A stretch of DNA of 44,473 nucleotides from Betaproteobacteria bacterium (lineage in GTDB: Bacteria > Pseudomonadota > Gammaproteobacteria > Burkholderiales > SG8-39): contig VBCA01000033.1 in NCBI GenBank assembly GCA_005881575.1, positions 1 to 44,473 on the forward strand, written 5' to 3'. Positions within the stretch are counted from its first letter, which is position 1, and each line of letters opens with the position of its first letter. Position numbers and translations under genes: made by a program. The notes beneath the pieces were generated by a model. It had not been told where the DNA came from and ran no database searches. It saw nothing but the letters and a program-made list of their open reading frames with translations. Shown here piece after piece: positions 9,657-20,186 of the stretch.

Positions 9657-11102
9657 TCACGCGGTTCCACCTACGGTGAGTCCGTCGATCCTCAGCGTCG
9701 GCTGTCCCACGCCGACCGGAACGCTCTGCCCTTCCTTCCCGCAGGTGCCGACGCCGGTATCGAGCGCGAGGTCGTTGCCGATCATCGAGACGCGGGTGAG
9801 CGCGTCGGGCCCGTTGCCGATCAGCGTCGCCCCTTTCACCGGGTGGCTGACTTTCCCGCCCTCGATCAAGTACGCCTCGGAAGCGGAGAACACGAACTTC
9901 CCGTTGGTGATGTCCACCTGCCCGCCGCCGAAGTTGACCGCGTAAAGGCCCTTCTTCACCGAGGCGATGATCTCCTTCGGGTGCTTGTCGCCGTTCAGCA
10001 TGTAGGTATTGGTCATGCGCGGCATCACCACGTGCGCGAACGACTCGCGCCGGCCGTTGCCGGTGACCGGCACACCCATCAGGCGCGCATTCAGGCTGTC
10101 CTGCATGTAGCCGCGCAGCACGCCGTCCTCGATCAGGACGTTGCGCTGAGTGGGATTGCCTTCGTCGTCGATCGAAAGCGAGCCGCGCCGGCCGGGAATG
10201 GTGCCGTCGTCCACGACCGTGACTCCGGGCGCGGCGACCTTCTTTCCGATCTTCCCGGCGAAGGCCGAGGAGCCTTTGCGGTTGAAATCGCCTTCCAGCC
10301 CGTGGCCGATCGCCTCGTGCAGGAGAATCCCCGGCCAGCCGGGCCCGAGCACCACGGTCATGGTTCCCGCGGGCGCGGGAAGCGATTCGAGGTTGACGAG
10401 CGCCTGGTCGACCGCGTGTTTCGCGTACTCCTGCAGGCGCTCCTCGGTGAAGTGGCCGTAGTCGCTGCGCCCGCCGCCACCGCCTGTGCCCTGCTCGCGC
10501 CTGCCGTTTTGCTCGACGATCACCTGCACCGAGAGGCGCACGAGCGGGCGAACGTCCGCCGCCTGCACTCCGTCGGACCGGGCGACGAACACGACTTCGT
10601 ATTCGGCGGCGAGGCTCGCCATGACCTGGATGACGCGCGGATCGCGCGCGCGGCAAAGCTGCTCCAGGCGCTCCAGCAGCTTCACTTTCTGTGCGTCCCC
10701 GAGCGAGGCGAGCGGGTCGATCGGCTGGTAGAGCTCGCGGCCGCCGCCTTTTCGAACCTTCGCGGGATGCGTCCGGCCGCCCGAGCGCGCAATGGCGCGC
10801 GTCGCCCTGGCCGCGTCCTCCAGAGCCGGCAGGCTGATCTCGTCGGAGTAAGCGAACGCTGTCTTCTCCCCCGCGATCGCACGCACACCCACGCCCTGGT
10901 CGATGCTGAAGCTCCCGGACTTCACGATCCCTTCCTCGAGGCTCCAGCCCTCGCTGCGCGAGTACTGGAAATAGAGGTCGGCGTAGTCGAGCCGGTGCGA
11001 AAGCAGCGAACCGAAAACGCCCGCCAGCTTGCCGGTCTCGAGGTCGTGGGGGGCGAGCAGGAAGGACTGCGCGGTGGAAAAAAGCTGCTCGGGTGCGTTC
11101 AT
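9657..11102 (-). CDS. tldD: metalloprotease TldD
   Basis: TldD works with TldE/PmbA as a cytoplasmic zinc protease of unfolded peptides (family knowledge). The 481-residue protein starts [20 protein letters not shown] and shows the signature [13 protein letters not shown] with H262, E263 and H267, then the C-terminal segment with [14 protein letters not shown] and [15 protein letters not shown]. An open frame extends far upstream to 12023 but overlaps the amidase gene and adds no family sequence, so the start at 11102 is used. It is the last gene of the YhdP-amidase-TldD set. No pmbA gene is in the window. Confidence 0.96.
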   Translation of the reverse strand: MNAPEQLFSTAQSFLLAPHDLETGKLAGVFGSLLSHRLDYADLYFQYSRSEGWSLEEGIVKSGSFSIDQGVGVRAIAGEKTAFAYSDEISLPALEDAARATRAIARSGGRTHPAKVRKGGGRELYQPIDPLASLGDAQKVKLLERLEQLCRARDPRVIQVMASLAAEYEVVFVARSDGVQAADVRPLVRLSVQVIVEQNGRREQGTGGGGGRSDYGHFTEERLQEYAKHAVDQALVNLESLPAPAGTMTVVLGPGWPGILLHEAIGHGLEGDFNRKGSSAFAGKIGKKVAAPGVTVVDDGTIPGRRGSLSIDDEGNPTQRNVLIEDGVLRGYMQDSLNARLMGVPVTGNGRRESFAHVVMPRMTNTYMLNGDKHPKEIIASVKKGLYAVNFGGGQVDITNGKFVFSASEAYLIEGGKVSHPVKGATLIGNGPDALTRVSMIGNDLALDTGVGTCGKEGQSVPVGVGQPTLRIDGLTVGGTA

Positions 11103-11149
11103 GAAAGGGATATGAGGGTGGACGAGCCGGTATTCTAGCTCTGCGCGCC

Positions 11150-11962
11150 TTACAACACTCGATGGGAGAGCGCAGGGAGGCTGTGGCGTATCTTCGCCTG
11201 AAGCGTCGGGTCGATACCGGCCACGACCACGCCGGCCCCGGCGGCGCGCTCGGCGATGACCTTGCCCCAGGGATCGACCACCATGCTGTGCCCGTGCGTC
11301 CGCCGGCCGTTCGGGTGCTTGCCTCCTTGGGCCGGGGCGAGCACCCACGCGAGGTTCTCGATCGCGCGGGCGCGCAGCAGCGTCTCCCAATGCGCGCGCC
11401 CCGTGGTCGCGGTGAAGGCCGAGGGAACGAGGATGATGTCCATCGGCGCGAGCGCGCGATAGAGCTCGGGAAAGCGCACGTCGTAGCACACCGAAAGCGC
11501 GATGCGCCCGAAGGGCGATTCGATTGCACAGGGTTGGGTGCCCGCTTCTATCGTTCTCGCCTCGTCGAAGCGCTCCGCTCCGAGCTCCAGCCCGAACAGA
11601 TGGATCTTGTCGTAGCGCGCGACGCGCCGTCCATCCGCGTCGTAGACGAGGCAGCTGTTTCTCACCTTGCCCGGATCGTCGCACGCGAGCGGCACCGAGC
11701 CTCCCACGAGCCACACGCCTTGCCGCCGCGCCGTCTCCGCGAGGAACTCCTGGATCGGCCCGGCGCCGTCCCTCTCCTTCGCGGCCACCTTGTCCGTGTC
11801 GCGCATGCCGAGAATGCAGAAATACTCGGGGAGCACAACGAGCTTCGCTCCCCGGCCTGCGGCCCGCGCAACGAGCTTCGCGGCGGCGGCAAGATTCTCC
11901 TCGACTCTCGCTGTCGACACCATCTGCACCACGGCGGCCTTGAATGCAGCGGGCGCGCTCAT
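11150..11962 (-). CDS. carbon-nitrogen hydrolase, nitrilase superfamily (Nit-like amidase)
   Basis: A 270-residue cytoplasmic amidase. The nitrilase triad is visible: E46 in [10 protein letters not shown]119 in [10 protein letters not shown] and C159 in [15 protein letters not shown]. The sequence around the cysteine matches the Nit1/YbeM branch, whose known members hydrolyse deaminated glutathione; that substrate is inferred, not shown. Its ATG overlaps the yhdP stop by four bases (ATGA), so it is coupled to yhdP, and tldD follows 47 bases downstream. Confidence 0.9.
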   Translation of the reverse strand: MSAPAAFKAAVVQMVSTARVEENLAAAAKLVARAAGRGAKLVVLPEYFCILGMRDTDKVAAKERDGAGPIQEFLAETARRQGVWLVGGSVPLACDDPGKVRNSCLVYDADGRRVARYDKIHLFGLELGAERFDEARTIEAGTQPCAIESPFGRIALSVCYDVRFPELYRALAPMDIILVPSAFTATTGRAHWETLLRARAIENLAWVLAPAQGGKHPNGRRTHGHSMVVDPWGKVIAERAAGAGVVVAGIDPTLQAKIRHSLPALSHRVL

Positions 11963-14900
11963 GGAAGCGATGGCTGCTGCGTCGGATCGGCACCGCGCAC
12001 CTCCGCCTTGAGGCGCTCGGCAACAGGCTTCTCCCAGGTTCCGGTAACGCGGTATTCGAATGTCAGGGCCTGGCCGAACGGATTCTTCAGGATCTTGTCG
12101 AGGATGAACGCGCCCAGCCCCCAAATCGGATTCACGACGACCGCCAGGACCGAGGAAATGCTGTTACCGACCGAAGGCTTCACGCGCACGTGTAGATCCT
12201 GCGTTTCCCTGTTCAAGTCGACTTCGCCGCCCATGCTGGCTTCGGCCGAAGGCCCCTGCATCTGGAAATCTGTCGTGCGCAGTACTCCATTGGTGACGGT
12301 CGCGCTGCCCGAGATGCTGTTGAAGGCAAAGCCCCGCCCGAACAATTCGCGGAAATCCAGCGTGATCCAGGACTGCATGCTGAGAATCCCGATGAGCCGC
12401 GCCGCGCCCGGTTCCGCTTTCAGAAACTGCCCTCTATATGCCTTGAAGTCGAGATGCCCCGTCAGGGTCGGATAGTCGATGGACTGTGGGTTTCCCGCCC
12501 AGCTCACGTTTCCCGTCAGCTCCGCCGTTCCCCGCTGCACGGTCCTGGGATAACCGAGGCGTTCGAGAAATTTGCCCACATCGCTGACCTCGAGACTGAT
12601 CTTCTTCAAATTGACGCTCGGCCGCTGGGCCCGGCCCTGCCACACACCTTCGGTCACCGTGAGCGTGCTCTCCGGCCCGGTCAGCAGGAGTTTCTCTATG
12701 TTCCAGTCGAGCGCCTGGTTGACCGCGACGAGCTCCAGTTTGCCGAGGTTTTTGTCGTTCACGATCAGGCTGTCGGCAATGATATCGAGCGCGGGCAGAT
12801 CGCGCGCCGGGATTTCTTCCTGCTTGCCCGGGGTCGCTTCGGGCAAGCTGAAGTGCTTCAGCCGCGCTACGATGCGCCCGCGGCCTTCGGGACGCCAGGC
12901 GATATCGCCGGCGAGCTCCTTTGCCGAGACATTCGCGATCCACACGCTGCCACTCGTTCCTGCGCGCAGCGCTACGTCGTTCAAGCGCCGCCCGCCGACA
13001 TCGAGGGCTGCGATCTTGAGGTCGAGGGCCGACGACAAGGGCGAGCCGGTTCCGTCACCGCCGCCGAGCACCTCGCGCCATCGCTCCACGTCCACGTAGG
13101 GAAGGCTTCCGGTCACCGAAAATCCTTCGCGGTCGGGCAGCGCCGCGGGCTGGTTCAGGCTGACCACGCCGCGGCTCACGACGTACGCCGACCCCTCGCG
13201 CTTGCGCTCGATGGCGGCCTCGACGGTGCGAGCTAGCGACACCTTGATCGTGTCCGTCCGCGGCGGCCCCGGGCTGATGACGCGCTCGACCTTGAGCGGC
13301 ATGGGCTCGACCGCCGTTTTTGCGAGCGGCGGCGGCAGGTCGGCGGCAACGCCGGTGAGCTGCGACTGCACGATCAGGGTCAGAGGCCGCCCGCGCGCTC
13401 CGGTCAGCGTTCCCTGCCAGGCCGCGGCGCCCGAGAGCCGGCGCAGCAGCGCCTCGCTCCCCCAGAACCGCGGGATCTGCGCCGGGCTCGCCGTTCCGTG
13501 AGCGCTGACTGCGATCGTCCCGTCGGCACGCGTCGCAACGGCAATCGTCGCGGGGCCGCCGAGGAACTTGGCGCTGAGCGCGCGAGCGCTGATCCCGGAC
13601 TCGGTGAATTCGAGGCGCCCGTTCAGGTTCGAGAAAGGCGGGGCGTCGGAGTCCGTCTTGATTTCGTTGTCGACGAGCTGGTATTCGCCGACCAGTTTGA
13701 ACGCTTCAGGATTCCGGATCGGGATGTCGAGCTGCAGCGTGAGGCGTCCCGCGCCCGCCGCGCTCATGCTCTCCGTCATGCCGTCCAAGGCCTTCGTCAC
13801 CGGACTTTCGGCGATGAAGCGGAGGAAATCGCTGGTCTTGTCCTCGGCGCGGACCTCGACTCCGACGCGCACGTCCCCGTGAAACAAATCGGGAATGTTC
13901 GCGCGCACGCTGCTTGCCCGGACGCCGAGGACCGCTCCTTTCGAAGCGACGATGCGCATGCTCTTGCCTTCGAAGATCAGATCGCCCGAGAGGCCGCTCG
14001 CCCGAGGCCAGCCCTCGGCGTAGCGGAAGTCGGCGTCGGTCACCTTCGCGACGATCTGGAAAATGCCGGAACCGGGCTCGTCGAACGGAAACTTCGCGAG
14101 CTCCCCCTTCAGCCTCAATCTGACGTCGCTCGAGTGGCCCCCTTGGATCGAGGCCTTGAGATACTCGACGACTCGCGCGGGCAGCAGGGGAACGTAGCGG
14201 TAGACGGCCCGGCCGTCGGCGCGGAAGAAATTCCCGGTGAGGTCGATGACGCCCGCGCCGCCCTGTCCGCGCGCGAACCCGCCGAACAGCGTTCCAGCGA
14301 TATCGCTGTTGGCGAACGAGAGGGTGTCGAAGGCGAGGTCGAATCGATCCGGAGCGAATTTCCAGCCGACGTGTGCTGCGAGGGTATCGAACTGCAAGGG
14401 GCTCTCGGCGACCACTCCGGGCAGCTCGATCGCAACCCGCTCCGAGCCGAGCACGACGCTGCCGCCCTTCTCGCTCGCCTCGAACCGCCCGGTGAGCCCC
14501 GCGAATCCGGGAATCCTGTCGTGGGCGCGCGCGGCGAGCCGCGCGAAGCCTCCCCGCACGCTATAGTGCTGCGGATCCTCCGCGTCCCCCGTCCAGGCGG
14601 CCTTCAAGTCGCGCACGCTGCCGCGCGGATCGGTTGCGGCAAGGCGCGCGCGGGTGGCATGCGGAAACGGCAGGTATTCGGCGAGTCGTGCGAGCGGCGC
14701 GAGCTCGATCGCATCGGCGTCGAGGTCGCCCCCGGAGGGCGCCCAATGCACCCGAAAATCGGCGGGCGGGACGACGATCCCGGTCGCGGTTCCGAGCGCG
14801 AGCTTGCGGCCGAAGACTTCGAACTCCTTCCCTTCGCGCTGGCTCGCACCTACCCGTCCGCGCAGGTATTCGAGCTCGAGGAGCGGAGTGTTCCTCGCCA

Positions 14901-15984
14901 CGCGGCCCGTAACGTTGGAAAGCGCTACGTCGGCCGTGAGCTCACTGGAAGTCTTGCCGCGGAGATTCAGCCACAGGCGCACCCCGCCCTGGCCTGAACG
15001 TATGTCGAACGGATAGTCGACCCAGCGCCGCCACGCGACGAGATCCGTGTAATCAAGCTCGGCGTAGATCTGCCCGACACACTCGCCGGGATCGCCGGCG
15101 TCCAGTCTGTCCAGATCGCCGCGCACATCGAGCGCGGAGGCGAGCTCGGCGGACGGCTTCGCCTTGAAAGCGAAGCGGTGCCCCAGGAAGCCGTTTCGCA
15201 GGACGAAATTGAACCCCGGCAATTCGAGCAAGGGCGCGCCGCGCTGCTTGTCGTCCCAGCTGACGCTCGCGTCGCGGATGACAATCTCGCGCTGCGAAAA
15301 AACCCATTGCGCGATTCCGGCATCCCCGACTTGTGCGGCATGCAGTTCGATGCCCGCGACATAGAATTTGCCGGCCTCGTCGCGCCGGATCTCGAGCCTG
15401 GGCCGGTCGAAGACGAGCGAATAGAATCGCGGCGAGCCGATCAGGGCGGAGGTCCAGGCGAGCGTCGCCTCGACGGCGGGCAAGCTGAGCGCCGCGCGCC
15501 CGTCGTGATCGAAGACGGTCACGTTGTCGAGGAGGAGCTCGGGGCGCAGGCCCTGCCAGTCCGCGTCCATGGCTCCGATCGTGATGCGCTGGCCCAGGAC
15601 TTTCGACGCGTATTGCTCGACGTCGCTCCTGTATTCCGCGACCTTCGGGAGGATCCAATGGCGAAGAGCGAGGAGCATCGCGGCGAACAGGAAGTAGGCG
15701 ACGAGCAGCGTCCAGCCGACGATCCGCGCGGCGATGCGCCACCGGCTCTTCGGCGGAATCGCTTCGGCCAGCGTTTCCTCGATCGCATGCTCGAGTTGCT
15801 GTAGTTTCTGAAGGGGCTGGTCCAAGTCAGTGCGCTTTTTCGGCGTGGGAGTTCGGCCCGCAGAAAGGCCGCGATCGGCAACCCAAGGATGAACGCGAGA
15901 GCATCGCCTGGCGACGACAAGCACCCGCAACGAGCGACATTTTACCTGCAAGCCCTTGTCCCCGGGCGGAAAATGCGCTGACAA
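11959..15984 (-). CDS. yhdP: YhdP family AsmA-like envelope protein
   Basis: A giant envelope protein, up to 1341 residues, of the YhdP/TIGR02099 family. Family members span the periplasm from an inner-membrane anchor and are linked to lipid movement to the outer membrane. Visible are a single TM segment ([20 protein letters not shown]), then [20 protein letters not shown] and a long beta-rich body, ending in the conserved C-terminal block [16 protein letters not shown]. The start is uncertain: ATG at 15984 gives about 55 residues of unlikely N-terminus, while TTG at 15825 begins just before the helix [17 protein letters not shown]. It leads the operon with the amidase and tldD. Confidence 0.9.
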   Translation of the reverse strand: MSAHFPPGDKGLQVKCRSLRVLVVARRCSRVHPWVADRGLSAGRTPTPKKRTDLDQPLQKLQQLEHAIEETLAEAIPPKSRWRIAARIVGWTLLVAYFLFAAMLLALRHWILPKVAEYRSDVEQYASKVLGQRITIGAMDADWQGLRPELLLDNVTVFDHDGRAALSLPAVEATLAWTSALIGSPRFYSLVFDRPRLEIRRDEAGKFYVAGIELHAAQVGDAGIAQWVFSQREIVIRDASVSWDDKQRGAPLLELPGFNFVLRNGFLGHRFAFKAKPSAELASALDVRGDLDRLDAGDPGECVGQIYAELDYTDLVAWRRWVDYPFDIRSGQGGVRLWLNLRGKTSSELTADVALSNVTGRVARNTPLLELEYLRGRVGASQREGKEFEVFGRKLALGTATGIVVPPADFRVHWAPSGGDLDADAIELAPLARLAEYLPFPHATRARLAATDPRGSVRDLKAAWTGDAEDPQHYSVRGGFARLAARAHDRIPGFAGLTGRFEASEKGGSVVLGSERVAIELPGVVAESPLQFDTLAAHVGWKFAPDRFDLAFDTLSFANSDIAGTLFGGFARGQGGAGVIDLTGNFFRADGRAVYRYVPLLPARVVEYLKASIQGGHSSDVRLRLKGELAKFPFDEPGSGIFQIVAKVTDADFRYAEGWPRASGLSGDLIFEGKSMRIVASKGAVLGVRASSVRANIPDLFHGDVRVGVEVRAEDKTSDFLRFIAESPVTKALDGMTESMSAAGAGRLTLQLDIPIRNPEAFKLVGEYQLVDNEIKTDSDAPPFSNLNGRLEFTESGISARALSAKFLGGPATIAVATRADGTIAVSAHGTASPAQIPRFWGSEALLRRLSGAAAWQGTLTGARGRPLTLIVQSQLTGVAADLPPPLAKTAVEPMPLKVERVISPGPPRTDTIKVSLARTVEAAIERKREGSAYVVSRGVVSLNQPAALPDREGFSVTGSLPYVDVERWREVLGGGDGTGSPLSSALDLKIAALDVGGRRLNDVALRAGTSGSVWIANVSAKELAGDIAWRPEGRGRIVARLKHFSLPEATPGKQEEIPARDLPALDIIADSLIVNDKNLGKLELVAVNQALDWNIEKLLLTGPESTLTVTEGVWQGRAQRPSVNLKKISLEVSDVGKFLERLGYPRTVQRGTAELTGNVSWAGNPQSIDYPTLTGHLDFKAYRGQFLKAEPGAARLIGILSMQSWITLDFRELFGRGFAFNSISGSATVTNGVLRTTDFQMQGPSAEASMGGEVDLNRETQDLHVRVKPSVGNSISSVLAVVVNPIWGLGAFILDKILKNPFGQALTFEYRVTGTWEKPVAERLKAEVRGADPTQQPSLP

Positions 15985-16019
15985 CTCGCTGAAGCTCCTC
16001 GATTTTCACGCGCTTCCGC

Positions 16020-16025
16020 TAGAAT
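16020..16025 (+). promoter_or_regulatory. likely -10 element of the ilvE operon
   Basis: TAGAAT lies 32 bases before the ilvE ATG, a fitting distance for a -10 box and short leader. GGAG stands seven bases before the ATG as the ribosome site. No good -35 box is seen. Confidence 0.4.
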
Positions 16026-16057
16026 AAGCTCCTTTCGGAAACTTCCCGGAGATCCCC

Positions 16058-17017
16058 ATGTCGATGGCCGATCGCGACGGATTCATCTGGTACGACGGCA
16101 AGCTCGTGCCCTGGCGTTCCGCGACCACCCACGTGCTCACCCATTCGCTGCACTACGGCCTCGCGGTATTCGAGGGCGTGCGCGCCTACAAGACGGTCGA
16201 CGGGACGGCGATCTTCCGCCTCGCCGACCACACCGAGCGCCTGTTCAACTCGGCGCACATCTACATGATGAAAATCCCCTACGGCCGGGAGACGCTCATC
16301 GAAGCGCAGAAGGAAGTGGTACGCGCCAACCAACACGAATCCTGCTACATCCGGCCGATCGCGTTCTACGGGTCGGAGAAAATGGGGGTGTCGCCGATCG
16401 GCGCGACCGTGCACGTCGCAATCGCCGCGTGGCCCTGGGGCGCCTATCTCGGAGCCGAAGCGCTCGAGAAAGGGATACGCGTCAAGACCTCGTCGTATGC
16501 CCGCCACCACATCAACGTGACCATGGCGCGCGCCAAAATGGCGGGGACCTATCCGAATTCCATCCTCGCGAACCTCGAGGCGACCCAGCACGGCTACGAC
16601 GAGGGACTGCTCCTCGACGTGGACGGTTTCGTCGCGGAGGGGTCGGGTGAGAATCTCTTCATCGTCAAAGGGGGAAAGATCCACGAGCCTGAGCTGACTT
16701 CCGCCTTGAGCGGGATCACGCGCGCCTCGGTCATCACCCTCGCGAACGAGCTCGGCTATGAAGTCATTTCCCGGCGGCTCACGCGCGACGACATCTACAT
16801 CGCCGACGAAGCCTTCTTCACCGGCACGGCGGCCGAGGTCACCCCCATCCGCGAGCTCGACGGGCGCACGATAGGCGAGGGCGCGCGCGGACCCGTCACG
16901 ACCCAGATCCAGAAACTCTTCTTCGACGTGGTCGCCGGGAAGGTCGCCAAGCACAAAGACTGGCTCTCTCCGGTCCGCGAGAAGGCTTCGTCCAAGGTGT
17001 CCAGAGAGAAAGCCTGA
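16058..17017 (+). CDS. ilvE: branched-chain amino acid aminotransferase
   Basis: IlvE transfers the amino group between glutamate and the keto acids of valine, leucine and isoleucine; it is a fold-type IV PLP enzyme of the cytoplasm. The 319-residue protein has HSLHYGLAVFEGVRAY, the Schiff-base lysine K160 in ARAKMAGTYPNSILA, and the PLP phosphate site EGSGENLFIVK and FFTGTAAEVTPI. Length is slightly above the usual 300-310 because of a Lys/Ser-rich tail. It begins a tight three-gene set: its stop overlaps the zinc-finger gene start by one base. Confidence 0.96.
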   Translation: MSMADRDGFIWYDGKLVPWRSATTHVLTHSLHYGLAVFEGVRAYKTVDGTAIFRLADHTERLFNSAHIYMMKIPYGRETLIEAQKEVVRANQHESCYIRPIAFYGSEKMGVSPIGATVHVAIAAWPWGAYLGAEALEKGIRVKTSSYARHHINVTMARAKMAGTYPNSILANLEATQHGYDEGLLLDVDGFVAEGSGENLFIVKGGKIHEPELTSALSGITRASVITLANELGYEVISRRLTRDDIYIADEAFFTGTAAEVTPIRELDGRTIGEGARGPVTTQIQKLFFDVVAGKVAKHKDWLSPVREKASSKVSREKA

Positions 17018-17214
17018 TGGGCGCGAACGAGCAGGCGAGCCGCGTCATCGAGGTGACCGAGACGGATCTTCCGCTGCATTGCCCCACGCCCAGGACGCCC
17101 GCGTGGTCCCTGCACCCCCGGGTGTTCCTCGACGTCGCTAAAGCGGGCCAGGTGCTCTGCCCTTACTGCGGCACACGCTACGTCTACAAGGGCGGCAAGC
17201 CCCGGGGCCACTAG
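17017..17214 (+). CDS. zinc-finger CHCC domain protein
   Basis: A 65-residue protein of the zf-CHCC (PF10276) family, related to the NDUFS6 subunit of mitochondrial complex I. The four metal ligands are visible: C22 and H33, then C48 and C51 in VLCPYCGTRYVY. Its start overlaps the ilvE stop (TGATG). In betaproteobacteria this small gene often sits between ilvE and waaF. Its precise function is not known. Confidence 0.93.
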   Translation: MGANEQASRVIEVTETDLPLHCPTPRTPAWSLHPRVFLDVAKAGQVLCPYCGTRYVYKGGKPRGH

Positions 17215-17218
17215 CCCG

Positions 17219-18235
17219 GTGCCGAAGATCCTCATCGTCGCGCCGAACTGGATCGGCGACGCCCTGCTCGCCCAACCGCTCTTCGCGCGGCTGCGGAAGA
17301 AACTCCCCGGCGCCGTCATCGACGCGCTCGCGCCCGCGTGGACTGCGCCGGTGCTGCGCCGCATGCCGGAGATCGATGAGGTCGTCGATGCGCCCTTCGA
17401 TCACGGCGAGCTGGCGCTCGCCGCGCGCTGGCGCCTGGGCCGCGGCCTGCGCTCGCGCCGCTACGACAAGGCGATCGTGCTGCCGAACACCTTCAAGTCC
17501 GCGCTCGTCCCCTTCTTTGCGAATATTCCCCTTCGCTGCGGGTTCCTCGGCGAAGCGCGCTACGGCCTGCTCAACCTCGTGCACAAGCTCGACGCGAAAC
17601 GCTCACCGCTCATGGCCGAGCGCTACGCGCAGCTGGCGGAAGAACCCGGGACGAATGCGGCCCAGCCCTTGCCGCAGACAGGGCTCGCGGTCGGCGAGGT
17701 GAATCTAGCCGCCGCTCTCCGCCGACTCGGACTTTCGCGCGCGAAGCCCGTCGTCGCCTTCTGCCCGGGCGCGGAGTACGGTCCGTCCAAGCGCTGGCCG
17801 GCCCCGCATTTCGCCGCGCTCGCGCGCAAGCTCGCCGCGCAGGGCTACGCCGTCTGGCTGTTCGGCTCCGAGAAGGACCGTGCCGTCGGCGAGGAGATCG
17901 CCGCCGAGAGCGAAGGAGGCGCGACCAACCTGTGCGGGAGGACCGATCTCGCGAGCGCGATCGACCTGCTTTCGCTCGCCGAAGTCGTGGTGAGCAACGA
18001 TTCGGGCCTCATGCACGTCGCCGCCGGCGTCGGGCGCCCGGTGGTGGCGCTGTACGGCTCCTCCAGCCCCGAGCACACGCCGCCGCTCGCGCGCAGCCAC
18101 CGCATCGTCAGGACCGGGATCGAATGCAGCCCGTGCTTCGCGCGCGAATGCCCGCTCGGGCACTTCAAGTGCATGAAGGAGCTCGCGCCCGAGCGCGTGA
18201 TGGAAGAGATCGCCGCGGTGCGCCGCGCCGCCTGA
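17219..18235 (+). CDS. waaF: lipopolysaccharide heptosyltransferase II
   Basis: A GT9 glycosyltransferase adding the second heptose to the LPS inner core at the inner face of the cytoplasmic membrane. The 338-residue protein starts at a GTG four bases after the zinc-finger stop, giving MPKILIVAPNWIGDALLAQP, the family N-terminus. It has FCPGAEYGPSKRWP before the C-terminal Rossmann domain, VSNDSGLMHVAAGVGRP for donor binding, and a cysteine-containing tail, CFARECPLGHFKCM. Assignment to heptosyltransferase II rather than I rests on these motifs. It indicates a Gram-negative cell with heptose-containing LPS. Confidence 0.92.
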   Translation: MPKILIVAPNWIGDALLAQPLFARLRKKLPGAVIDALAPAWTAPVLRRMPEIDEVVDAPFDHGELALAARWRLGRGLRSRRYDKAIVLPNTFKSALVPFFANIPLRCGFLGEARYGLLNLVHKLDAKRSPLMAERYAQLAEEPGTNAAQPLPQTGLAVGEVNLAAALRRLGLSRAKPVVAFCPGAEYGPSKRWPAPHFAALARKLAAQGYAVWLFGSEKDRAVGEEIAAESEGGATNLCGRTDLASAIDLLSLAEVVVSNDSGLMHVAAGVGRPVVALYGSSSPEHTPPLARSHRIVRTGIECSPCFARECPLGHFKCMKELAPERVMEEIAAVRRAA

Positions 18236-18277
18236 ACGGACGAGCCCGACAAAGAAAGGCAGGCTCGCGTGCGGCCG

Positions 18278-20098
18278 CTACTCCTCGAGGCTGTCGGCCG
18301 GCAGCGGCGGCGTGCTCTCCGGCGGCCGGCGGTGTCGCGTAGCCTGCTCGAAGGCGTAGGCGAAGCCGATCAATTTCGGTTCGCTGAACGCGGGTCCGGA
18401 GAAGGTCACCCCGTAGGGCGCGGGCTTCGCGTCGAATCCGTCCGGGAAAGGCGTCGGAGGGAGAAAGGGCGGCGGGGCCACCGCCGGATTCGCCACGAAC
18501 CCGGCGGGCACGACGATGCTGGGATAGCCCGCACGCGCCGGGGGATTGGCGCCGCGATTGGCCGGGAAGAGCACCGCGTCGAAATCCTTGTACACGACAT
18601 CGAGCCCGCGGGTTTTCGCGATGTCGAGATCCTTCGCGCGGTCGCTCAGGTAGCGCGCGCTGTCGCTGCTGCCGGCGCGGGTGTCGAGCGAGTCGGCGGC
18701 GATGGCCAGCCCCTGGCCATACTTGAGCCCCACCCGCAGCCCGTTGATCGTGAAATTATTGTTGAACGCGATCACGTCTCCCAGCGTGCGGACCGGAGCA
18801 CCCGCGGGAAGCTTGGCGAGATATGAATTCAGATCGCGCTTGAACCCAAAGAGCAGAACCGTGGAGCAGTTCGCCGGAATCGGCAGGCCGCCGCAGCCGG
18901 CGAAGTCGAGCAGCTCCTGCTGCGTCGGTATCTCGTGGAAGTCCTCCACGATCGCGCCTTCGGCTCGCAGGACCGCAATGGCGTCGTTCATGACCTGCTG
19001 CTGCTCGACGCTGAGGACGACGCGATGGAGGCTGTCGGTCCAATAGCCGAAATGCGGGACCGCGATACGCGCGCCGCGAAGCGCGTTCCTCTTCAGGAAT
19101 CGCGTGTAATCCCTGAAGCAGTTGCCCGGCGTGAGGCACGCGGCGGTGGCGGGGTCCTCGGGATCGAACCCGGTCAGGACTCCGAGAAGCTTGGCGGCGT
19201 CGGTCACGGTGCGCGCCATCGGTCCGGCCGTATCCTGATCGGCGGTAATCGGCACGATCCCCGTCCGGCTCACCAGGCCCACCGTCGGCTTGATGCCGAC
19301 GAGGAGGTTCTGGGTTGCAGGGCTCAAGATCGATCCCGAGGTCTCGGTGCCGACCCCCACGGTGGCGAGGTTCGCGGACACGGCGATGCCCGGGCCGGAG
19401 CTGGAGCCGCCGGTCGCCAGCGCCGGGCGGCCGTCGTTGAACGCCTGCCTCGGATCGGTGCGCGGATCGAACGGGTCGAAGCCGTAACCGGCGCGCGTCA
19501 GGTCGCCGCCGCGCTGGAACAGCTGCAGGCGCAGCTGCGAGCTGTAGCCGGTCGGCATGCCGGTGGAGCTGATGAAGTTGGCGAACTCGGTGAGGGTCCC
19601 CTTCCCGAGGATGATCGCGCCGGCGCGGCGCAGTTTCCGGGTGATGAACGCATCCTTCGCCGGGATCGATCCGCCGAGCGCGACCGATCCGGCCGTCGTC
19701 GGCATATCGGCGGTATCGATGTTGTCCTTGAGGATGACCGGCACCCCGAACAACGGCTTCCTGCGCCCGTCCGCCTCCCCGCCTTCATCCCGGGCGCGCT
19801 CGTCGTCATCGAGATCGTCGATGCGCAAAGCGCGCGCGGCGGAGACGGCGTGCTCGTTGACGTGCATGAAGCTGTTGAGCTGTGGACCGGCCTGATCGTA
19901 GGCCGCGATGCGTGCGAGGTACATGCGCACCAGCTCCTCGGGGGCGAGAGTCCCCGAGCGAAATGCATCGTGAATGTCGGCGATGGTGGCCTCGACCAGC
20001 CGAAACTGATCGCGGTCCCGGGCATGCGCGATGCCCGGCAGAGCGAGCGCAGCAACTGCAAGGAGCGTCCAGGTGGGTAGATAGCGGCGTTTTTTCAT
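18278..20098 (-). CDS. exported amidase-signature family amidase
   Basis: A 606-residue amidase with a clear signal peptide, MKKRRYLPTWTLLAVAALAL, cut near AHA-RD. The start at 20098 is fixed by AGGAGAAGGAC directly before the ATG. The Ser-cisSer-Lys triad is present: K124 in VILKDNID, S233 in ATGGSSSGPG and S256 in ETSGSILSP. A stretch of about 30 residues before the GGSSSGPG motif (TGYSSQLRLQLFQRGG to DGRPAL) is typical of the exported branch of the family. It acts in the periplasm or outside on an unknown amide. It lies alone, beside the phosphoesterase on the same strand. Confidence 0.9.
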   Translation of the reverse strand: MKKRRYLPTWTLLAVAALALPGIAHARDRDQFRLVEATIADIHDAFRSGTLAPEELVRMYLARIAAYDQAGPQLNSFMHVNEHAVSAARALRIDDLDDDERARDEGGEADGRRKPLFGVPVILKDNIDTADMPTTAGSVALGGSIPAKDAFITRKLRRAGAIILGKGTLTEFANFISSTGMPTGYSSQLRLQLFQRGGDLTRAGYGFDPFDPRTDPRQAFNDGRPALATGGSSSGPGIAVSANLATVGVGTETSGSILSPATQNLLVGIKPTVGLVSRTGIVPITADQDTAGPMARTVTDAAKLLGVLTGFDPEDPATAACLTPGNCFRDYTRFLKRNALRGARIAVPHFGYWTDSLHRVVLSVEQQQVMNDAIAVLRAEGAIVEDFHEIPTQQELLDFAGCGGLPIPANCSTVLLFGFKRDLNSYLAKLPAGAPVRTLGDVIAFNNNFTINGLRVGLKYGQGLAIAADSLDTRAGSSDSARYLSDRAKDLDIAKTRGLDVVYKDFDAVLFPANRGANPPARAGYPSIVVPAGFVANPAVAPPPFLPPTPFPDGFDAKPAPYGVTFSGPAFSEPKLIGFAYAFEQATRHRRPPESTPPLPADSLEE

Positions 20099-20186
20099 GT
20101 CCTTCTCCTCTCGCAGAAATGCTACTGCGAGGCGCGGCGGCGAGGAAATGATCCGGTCGGCTCTCGACTGCGGCAGGCGCGGCCTG

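Noticed and set aside
9642-11138. 498-codon frame on the plus strand
   Set aside because: Antisense shadow of tldD with biased composition and no ribosome site.
11103-12023. N-terminal extension of tldD giving a 788-residue protein
   Set aside because: It overlaps the well-supported amidase gene in another frame, and the family starts at MNAPEQ.
19150-19185. T-loop-like sequence GGATCGAACCC suggesting a tRNA
   Set aside because: It lies inside the amidase coding sequence (GFDPED) and no cloverleaf can be drawn around it.
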